Assembly (NCBI GenBank): GCA_947175845.1
Contig: CAMWOK010000062.1
Location: 1-12,210, forward strand
Origin: an uncultured Lachnospiraceae bacterium
Lineage (GTDB): Bacteria; Bacillota; Clostridia; Lachnospirales; Lachnospiraceae
Reading direction: 5' to 3'
DNA: 12,210 nt
Numbering within the stretch: the stretch's first letter is position 1; every line of letters begins with the position of its first letter. Below the pieces are notes generated by a model. The model was not told the origin of the DNA. It was given only the letters and a program-made list of their open reading frames with translations, and did not search any database. Shown here in pieces: positions 8,305 through 12,210 of the stretch. Both the position numbers and the translations under genes were made by a program.

Positions 8305-8961
8305 ATGGGGAACAATATGACCAGAGCAGTGATATTTGACATGGACGGAGTACTCATTGATACGGAAAAGCACTACAATGCAGCGTGGTGCGAGGCGGCG
8401 CACAGGGCGGGTTTTGACGCCTTTGGAAAGGACCATGCGCTGATGCTGCGCAGCTGCGACGCAAGGCTTGCCCAGGAGATGATGAAGGACATTTTCGGGG
8501 CGGGCTTTGACTATCATGCGATACGGGAGATCCGGCGCCAGCTGGTGGCGGAGCGCCTTGCGACGTATGGACTGGAGAAAAAGCCGGGTATTGACGAGAT
8601 ACTGGCTTTTTTGCATGAGCGGGGCATCAAGGCGGCGGTGGCGACGGCTACGCCCATCGAGCTCACGCTGCGGCATCTTGAACAGATTGGCGTGAAGGAT
8701 CAGTTTGACAGGATTGTGAGCGCAAAGCAGGTGGCGAACGGAAAACCGGCGCCCGACGTCTATCTCTACGCGTGCGCGCAGATCGGCGAACAGCCCGCGG
8801 ACTGCGTCGCGGTTGAGGATTCACCAAACGGCGTCCGCTCCGCACACGCGGCAGGGTGCAAGACGGTGATGGTGCCGGACCTGACGCAGCCGGACGCGGA
8901 GCTTCTGCCTCTGTTGTACGCGGTTGTCGATACGCTTGCGGACCTCAAGGAACTTATTTGA
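8305..8961 (+). CDS. HAD-superfamily hydrolase, beta-phosphoglucomutase-like
   Basis: This is a 218-aa cytosolic phosphohydrolase or phosphomutase with the complete HAD motif set. Motif I is FDMDGVLIDTE (nucleophile Asp12 and acid/base Asp14). Motif II lies in AAVATATP (Thr114 or Thr116). Motif III is Lys147 in ANGKPAPDVYL. Motif IV is VEDSPNGV (Glu171, Asp172). A helical C1 cap lies between motifs I and II (about 20-95). This arrangement is that of the beta-phosphoglucomutase/phosphatase group. The substrate cannot be told from sequence, and a general sugar-phosphate phosphatase is as likely as a true mutase. The start is ambiguous: ATG 8305 is given, but ATG 8317 (MTRAVIFDMDG) begins closer to motif I and has GGGGA (8307-8311) just before it. 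It follows the DUF2791 gene after 18 bases and may be read from the same transcript. It is probably a metabolic gene rather than part of a defence unit. Confidence 0.9.
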   Translation: MGNNMTRAVIFDMDGVLIDTEKHYNAAWCEAAHRAGFDAFGKDHALMLRSCDARLAQEMMKDIFGAGFDYHAIREIRRQLVAERLATYGLEKKPGIDEILAFLHERGIKAAVATATPIELTLRHLEQIGVKDQFDRIVSAKQVANGKPAPDVYLYACAQIGEQPADCVAVEDSPNGVRSAHAAGCKTVMVPDLTQPDAELLPLLYAVVDTLADLKELI

Positions 8962-9002
8962 CAAAGGACTTATCTGAGTTAGGAGGAGTTCGGTTCAGGC
9001 GC

Positions 9003-9031
9003 TTGACAACACAGGAAAATCATCATAGAAT
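9003..9031 (+). promoter_or_regulatory. Sigma-A-type promoter for mgtE
   Basis: A perfect -35 box TTGACA (9003-9008) is followed after exactly 17 bases by TAGAAT (9026-9031), which matches five of six positions of the -10 consensus. The predicted transcript starts near 9038, giving a leader of about 236 bases to GTG 9274 or 278 bases to GTG 9316. It lies downstream of the HAD gene, so mgtE can be expressed independently of the upstream unit. Confidence 0.7.
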
Positions 9032-9204
9032 AAAATGAATAATGAGGTAATTGGGGAACACTGGAAAGGAAGTGTGTTGCTGTATGGACAGTTGTGACGG
9101 GAACAGTCAGCATAATAGGGGCGGATACACGAAAGACAGTGTTCTTTTTGTGCGCGGGAGTGCGCAGGGAATCTGGAGGCTGTAGACACAGGATTCGCCC
9201 GGTT

Positions 9205-9327
9205 TTTGTGTGAAATATAAAATTTCACCATCCTGATTAGTCTGCCTGCAAAAACAGGCAGACGGGAGTTTGTGTGAAATATAAAGCCTGCAAAAGCAGG
9301 CAGACGGGAGTTTGTGTGGAAAACGAA
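9205..9327 (+). repeat. Tandem hairpin/RBS/start-codon duplication at the mgtE 5' end
   Basis: Two adjacent 42-base units (9244-9285 and 9286-9327) share 32 of their first 33 bases. Each contains a hairpin, a GGGAG ribosome site (9264-9268 and 9306-9310) and a GTG codon 5 bases later (9274 and 9316). Hairpin 1 pairs TCTGCCTG (9241-9248) with CAGGCAGA (9255-9262). Hairpin 2 pairs GCCTGC (9286-9291) with GCAGGC (9296-9301). The left arm of hairpin 1 can also pair with CAGGCAGA at 9297-9304, enclosing the first start. A third partial copy, a 17-base match (9205-9221 and 9269-9285), lies further upstream and has no ribosome site. Because the unit is 42 bases, both GTG codons are in the mgtE frame. 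Confidence 0.85.
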
Positions 9328-10710
9328 ATCTTAAAAGAACCAGATTACATCCAGGAGCTGGTAACGTTAATCCGGGACGTGGAGAACAGGGACAGACTTG
9401 CACAGGAGCTGACCAACTACCACGACAACGATATCTCCAACGCGCTGGATGAGCTCGACGAGCGGGAGCGCAGGGTGCTCTACCACATACTCGACGATGA
9501 GCGGATCTCGGAAATCTTTGCGTATCTGGAGGATCCGGGAACGTATCTGAGCGAGCTTGAGCTTGAGCGGGCTGCAGACATCATTGAAAATATGGACGCC
9601 GACGACGCGGTGGATATTCTCGAGGAGGTCGACGAGGAGACGCGCAGACAGCTCATCGAACTCATCGACGAGGAGTCCAAGGAGGATATTCAGCTGATAT
9701 GCTCCTACGAGGAGGACGAGATTGGCAGCAGGATGACCACCAATTTTATCGAGATTGGCAGGAGCCTGACCATCAAGCAGGCGATGCGCGCGCTGATTGC
9801 GCAGGCGGAGGAGAACGACAACATCTCCACGCTGTTTGTCAAGGACGACGACGGGACCTTTTACGGGGCGGTTGACCTCAAGGATCTGATTGTCGCGCGC
9901 AATTATGTAGATCTGGAGAGCCTGATTGCGCAGTCGTTTCCATATGTGAGGGACCGGGAAAACATCTCGGACTGCATCGAGCGGTTAAAGGATTACGCGG
10001 AGGACTCCATCCCGGTGCTCAACGACAAGAACGAGCTGATTGGCGTCATCACGTCGCAGGACATCGTCGAGGCTGTGGATGACGAGATGGGCGACGACTA
10101 CGCGAAGTTTGCCGGAATGACCGAGGAGGCGGAGCTTGAGGAGACGCTCGGGGAGAGCATCAAGAAGCGTCTGCCCTGGCTGATTGTCCTGCTGGGCCTG
10201 AGCATGTGCGTGTCGACCGTGACAAGCCTGTTTGAGGGCGTTATCGCACAGCTTGCCATCATTGTCAGCTTTCAGTCGGTGATCCTTGGCATGTCGGGAA
10301 ATGTGGGAACGCAGTCGCTCGCCGTGACGATCCGCCTGCTGATGGACGAGAATCTCGCGGCGCGGCAGAAAATTGGCATGATTTTTAGGGAGATGCGGAT
10401 CGGATTTTCCAACGGGCTGATTCTCGGGATACTGTCCTTTTTGTTTATCGGCGCATATCTGTGCCTGCTCAAGGGGAAATCGCCCCAGTACGCGTTTGCG
10501 ATATCGCTCTGCGCGGGGATTGCGCTGCTGATGGCGATGACCATCTCAAGCATTGTGGGCACTTCGGTCCCCATGTTTTTCAACCGGATACACGTCGATC
10601 CGGCAGTGGCGTCCGGGCCGCTCATCACGACGGTGAACGACCTGATCGGCGTGGTCACATACTACGGCGTGGCATGGTTTCTTCTGATACGCCTGCTGCA
10701 GCTGGGGTAG
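9316..10710 (+). CDS. mgtE: MgtE-family magnesium transporter with CBS domains
   Basis: This is a membrane Mg2+ channel/transporter gated by intracellular Mg2+ through its cytosolic domains. The 464-aa product begins with an acidic helical MgtE N domain (about 1-130), rich in Asp and Glu that would bind regulatory Mg2+. A CBS pair follows (about 135-260, including IPVLNDKNELIGVITSQDIV), and then a C-terminal membrane domain from about 286 with five predicted helices. The family signatures SVILGMSGNVGTQSLAVTIR (near 321-340) and DPAVASGPLITTVNDL (428-443) are intact. The Asp in the last motif (about 442) corresponds to the pore Asp of characterised MgtE. GTG 9316, after GGGAG (9306-9310), gives the usual MgtE N-terminus. 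An in-frame GTG at 9274 with an identical ribosome site would add 14 residues encoded entirely by a duplicated leader repeat. No recognisable Mg2+ riboswitch precedes it. Confidence 0.94.
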   Translation: MENEILKEPDYIQELVTLIRDVENRDRLAQELTNYHDNDISNALDELDERERRVLYHILDDERISEIFAYLEDPGTYLSELELERAADIIENMDADDAVDILEEVDEETRRQLIELIDEESKEDIQLICSYEEDEIGSRMTTNFIEIGRSLTIKQAMRALIAQAEENDNISTLFVKDDDGTFYGAVDLKDLIVARNYVDLESLIAQSFPYVRDRENISDCIERLKDYAEDSIPVLNDKNELIGVITSQDIVEAVDDEMGDDYAKFAGMTEEAELEETLGESIKKRLPWLIVLLGLSMCVSTVTSLFEGVIAQLAIIVSFQSVILGMSGNVGTQSLAVTIRLLMDENLAARQKIGMIFREMRIGFSNGLILGILSFLFIGAYLCLLKGKSPQYAFAISLCAGIALLMAMTISSIVGTSVPMFFNRIHVDPAVASGPLITTVNDLIGVVTYYGVAWFLLIRLLQLG

Positions 10711-10859
10711 CGCTGTCTGGCAAATACGCGTTATTTTTTACGTTTCCATGCAATGCATAAAAATCCATTATATACAAATACTAGCAATACAGTTTTATAA
10801 ATATTATGAACTTGTATCCGAATGATTGTGATGGTGAGAATCGCTGTCATGGTAAAAAG

Positions 10860-10924
10860 CTGTGCGGGAACAGGCGTCGCGCCGCACAGTATCTGAGGAG
10901 TGCCATGCGGTGCGCCGCGTGGCA
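10860..10924 (+). promoter_or_regulatory. Two GC-rich stem-loops in the spoVT leader
   Basis: The first stem-loop pairs CTGTGCGG (10860-10867) with CCGCACAG (10882-10889) around a 14-base loop. The second pairs TGCCATGCGG (10901-10910) with CCGCGTGGCA (10915-10924), with one T-G wobble and a TGCG loop that fits the UNCG class of stable tetraloops. Neither is followed by a T run, so they are not typical terminators. The second ends 16 bases before the GGAGG used by spoVT. The rest of the mgtE-spoVT gap (10711-10859) is AT-rich and holds no clear gene, with only a weak hairpin and T run near 10724-10738 after mgtE. Confidence 0.5.
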
Positions 10925-10953
10925 GGAGTATGCTAGAAATGGAGGAAGTATCG

Positions 10954-11502
10954 GTGAAGGCTACGGGAATAGTGCGTAGGATTGACGATTTGGGACGTGT
11001 TGTCATACCAAAGGAAATAAGAAGGACCTTGCGGATCAGGGAGTCGGACCCGCTCGAAATTTTTACGGATCACGAGGGGGCGATCATCCTGAAAAAATAC
11101 TCGCCCATCGGTGAGCTGGGAAGCTTTGCAAAACAGTATGCGGAGAGCCTCTCGCAGGTGTCGGGGCACTTGGCGCTGATCGCGGACCGGGATCAGATCA
11201 TCGCCGCGGCGGGAAGCAACAGCAAGCAGGTGCTCGGCAAGTCCGTCAGCAAGGCGCTCGAGGAGAAGATGAACTCGCGCGAGACGGTGTGCACTTCGCG
11301 CAGTGACAAGGACTATGTGTCTGTGACGGAGGACGAGGCGGAGGAGTACCAGCATGAGGTCATCATTCCGATTATCACGCAGGGCGATGTGATTGGCGCA
11401 GTCGTGCTGTTGTCCGCCAAGGCGGGAGATGAGATGAATGAGGTGGAGATGAAGCTTGCGCAGTCGGCGGCAGGCTTTCTCGGAAAACAGATGGAACAGT
11501 GA
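10954..11502 (+). CDS. spoVT: Stage V sporulation transcription regulator SpoVT
   Basis: SpoVT is an AbrB-type DNA-binding regulator of late forespore genes and spore properties. The 182-aa product carries the swapped-hairpin AbrB domain at residues 1-50 (KATGIVRRIDDLGRVVIPKE, then IRRTLRI and DPLEIF). A GAF-like C-terminal domain follows (about 60-182), ending AAGFLGKQMEQ, close to the Bacillus subtilis protein. GTG 10954 is chosen because GGAGG (10941-10945) lies 8 bases upstream and the protein then begins at the conserved (M)KATGIVRR. In-frame upstream starts at 10900, 10930 and 10939 would run through the hairpin or lack a usable ribosome site. In B. subtilis spoVT lies just after mfd; here six genes separate them. 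The presence of spoVT indicates a spore-forming lineage. Confidence 0.95.
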   Translation: MKATGIVRRIDDLGRVVIPKEIRRTLRIRESDPLEIFTDHEGAIILKKYSPIGELGSFAKQYAESLSQVSGHLALIADRDQIIAAAGSNSKQVLGKSVSKALEEKMNSRETVCTSRSDKDYVSVTEDEAEEYQHEVIIPIITQGDVIGAVVLLSAKAGDEMNEVEMKLAQSAAGFLGKQMEQ

Positions 11503-11508
11503 CAGATT

Positions 11509-11543
11509 CACTATTTTTTAAGGAAATGCATATGATAATCATA
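11509..11543 (+). promoter_or_regulatory. Possible sigma-K/E-type sporulation promoter and palindrome
   Basis: CATATGATA (11529-11537) fits the CATAnnnTA form of the -10 element used by the mother-cell sigma factors. CACT (11509-11512) resembles the short sigma-K -35 (mACm, with one mismatch), 16 bases upstream. Overlapping it is TATGAT-A-ATCATA (11531-11543), a perfect palindrome with 6-bp arms. Transcription would start some 20 bases before the 155-aa gene. The -35 is weakly specified, so this could be chance. Confidence 0.3.
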
Positions 11544-11563
11544 AAAAGCGAGGAGCTCGAACT

Positions 11564-12031
11564 ATGGATTATTATAGTGCATTTCCTTTTTATATGGGAT
11601 ATCAGGGCTACGGGCAGTGGGCGCAGCCGGGAATCGTGCAGGAGGACAGGATACTCGAGGACCTTGAGTACCTCCAGCAGATGTACCCTACATATGCCAG
11701 GAAATACCAGGGTGCAGTGAGCAGCGTTGTCGACAAGATGGATTACGAGGGGAGCTTTATCTATGACCAGTATCCCGACAAGCTCACCATGCAGCGCATG
11801 GTTGAGAGCGTCATGGCGGTCATCCGGACAAACGAGGAATCGGTGGGCGAACTGCCGCAGGATCCGCAGGCCGTGGCGGGCAGCAGCATGACCGACAACA
11901 CGCTCACGGAGAGGGCGCCGTGGCATGAGAAGGAGCCGTGGATCAGGGAGCTTGTCACCGTTTTGATGTACAATGACATACTGACGCGCAGGAGAAAGAG
12001 CCACAAAAGAAACAGGTATTATCAGTTTTGA
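11564..12031 (+). CDS. Conserved hypothetical protein, Lachnospiraceae-type, possibly sporulation-related
   Basis: I do not recognise a named family. The 155-aa product starts with an aromatic and glycine-rich segment (MDYYSAFPFYMGYQGYGQW, residues 1-19). A helical region follows (EDRILEDLEYLQQMYPTYARKY, then VVDKMDYEGSFIYDQYPD, about 26-72), and the tail is basic (RRRKSHKRNRYYQF). It has no signal peptide, membrane helix or cysteine. Similar small proteins with a 'MYP...Y(E)GS..YD.YPD' core occur in Lachnospiraceae as far as I recall, without known function. The Tyr-rich head recalls spore coat proteins, and the position between spoVT and the SRP RNA with a possible sigma-K promoter agrees with a spore role, but this is inference. 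ATG 11564 has AGGAG (11551-11555) at 8 bases. It lies 61 bases after spoVT without a terminator between them. Confidence 0.8.
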   Translation: MDYYSAFPFYMGYQGYGQWAQPGIVQEDRILEDLEYLQQMYPTYARKYQGAVSSVVDKMDYEGSFIYDQYPDKLTMQRMVESVMAVIRTNEESVGELPQDPQAVAGSSMTDNTLTERAPWHEKEPWIRELVTVLMYNDILTRRRKSHKRNRYYQF

Positions 12032-12051
12032 TTAAAAAAGTATGAATTGCA

Positions 12052-12081
12052 TTGACTTATCGGTGGATATGAGGTTATAAT
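12052..12081 (+). promoter_or_regulatory. Strong sigma-A promoter of the SRP RNA gene
   Basis: TTGACT (12052-12057, five of six consensus positions) and TATAAT (12076-12081, perfect) are separated by 18 bases. The predicted start is near 12088, immediately before the recognisable SRP RNA sequence. Such a near-consensus promoter fits an abundant constitutive RNA. Confidence 0.8.
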
Positions 12082-12087
12082 AGTAGC

Positions 12088-12210
12088 ATCGTGCAGCCGG
12101 GGCGTTAGCGGTGTCTTGTACCCACAATCCGCTATAGTGGGGGTGATAAACGACGGAGGGTCTGCGTTTGTGCAGCTGCCCTTTATAAGTGGCGTTGAAG
12201 TTTGGGTCTC
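12088..12210 (+). ncRNA. ffs: Signal recognition particle RNA, large Firmicutes type (5' part, cut by window end)
   Basis: This is the RNA core of the signal recognition particle, which with Ffh targets nascent membrane and secreted proteins. The 5' Alu domain is recognisable by TAGCGGTGTCTTGTACCCAC (12106-12125) followed by AATCCGCTATAGTGGG (12126-12141), a signature of large SRP RNAs in Gram-positive bacteria. CCCAC (12121-12125) pairs with GTGGG (12137-12141), and TAGCGG (12106-12111) is complementary to CCGCTA (12129-12134), matching the conserved Alu fold and loop contacts. The conserved S-domain GGTCCGGAAGGA-type region that binds Ffh must lie past position 12210, so the gene is incomplete here. 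The 5' end is inferred from the promoter. In related genomes dnaX usually follows. Confidence 0.88.

Noticed and set aside
9084..9185. 33-codon open frame in the mgtE leader (ATG 9084 to TAG 9183)
   Set aside because: Its possible ribosome site (AAGGAAG) is too far from the ATG, the composition is not protein-like and no known leader peptide is recognised.
8962..9273. M-box magnesium riboswitch upstream of mgtE
   Set aside because: The region was read for the conserved M-box core and none was seen. A covariance-model scan would be decisive.
9241..9327. CRISPR-like array
   Set aside because: Only two adjacent units plus a partial copy, with no spacers of regular length and no cas genes. The repeats contain a ribosome site and start codon.
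10900..10953. In-frame N-terminal extension of SpoVT from GTG 10900
   Set aside because: It would be translated through a stable hairpin without a ribosome site, and the conserved SpoVT N-terminus begins at codon 10954.

Overview
The window looks like chromosomal DNA of a spore-forming Clostridia, most likely a Lachnospiraceae member. The reasons are the core order pth-mfd ... spoVT, a SpoVT regulator close in sequence to the Bacillus protein, an aldo/keto reductase with a ferredoxin-like tail, a large-type (Alu-domain-bearing) SRP RNA, frequent GTG starts with strong GGAGG-type ribosome binding sites, and moderately GC-rich codons. The genus cannot be named from this sequence alone.

Layout. 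Positions 1-565 hold no intact gene, but a decayed Uma2-family (PD-(D/E)XK nuclease-like) remnant is readable at about 126-436, followed by a perfect 15-bp palindrome. Next come pth (peptidyl-tRNA hydrolase) and mfd (transcription-repair coupling factor), then an aldo/keto reductase with two 4Fe-4S motifs. All three point the same way, and the reductase is followed by a strong hairpin terminator (6032-6073).

An AT-rich promoter region (about 6090-6200) introduces a two-gene unit. The first gene encodes a 208-aa protein that resembles DUF4391. The second encodes a 422-aa P-loop ATPase of the DUF2791/BrxD-like type, a family usually met in phage-defence and TerB-associated operons. This pair is the most likely accessory system in the window. 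A HAD hydrolase of the beta-phosphoglucomutase-like group follows 18 bases later.

A strong sigma-A-type promoter (9003-9031) then drives a leader of roughly 280 bases and mgtE, a CBS-domain magnesium transporter. The end of the leader carries a tandem 42-bp duplication that copies a hairpin, the ribosome binding site and the GTG start codon in frame. No M-box magnesium riboswitch is recognisable there.

Downstream, two GC-rich hairpins lead into spoVT (sporulation regulator). A lineage-specific 155-aa protein follows, preceded by a possible sigma-K-type promoter and perhaps sporulation-related. The window ends inside an SRP RNA gene with a near-consensus promoter.

All recognised genes are on the + strand. 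Translation quality control (pth), transcription-coupled repair (mfd), sporulation control (spoVT) and protein targeting RNA are housekeeping. The reductase, the DUF4391-like/DUF2791 pair, the HAD enzyme and mgtE sit between mfd and spoVT, which are closer together in Bacillus subtilis.
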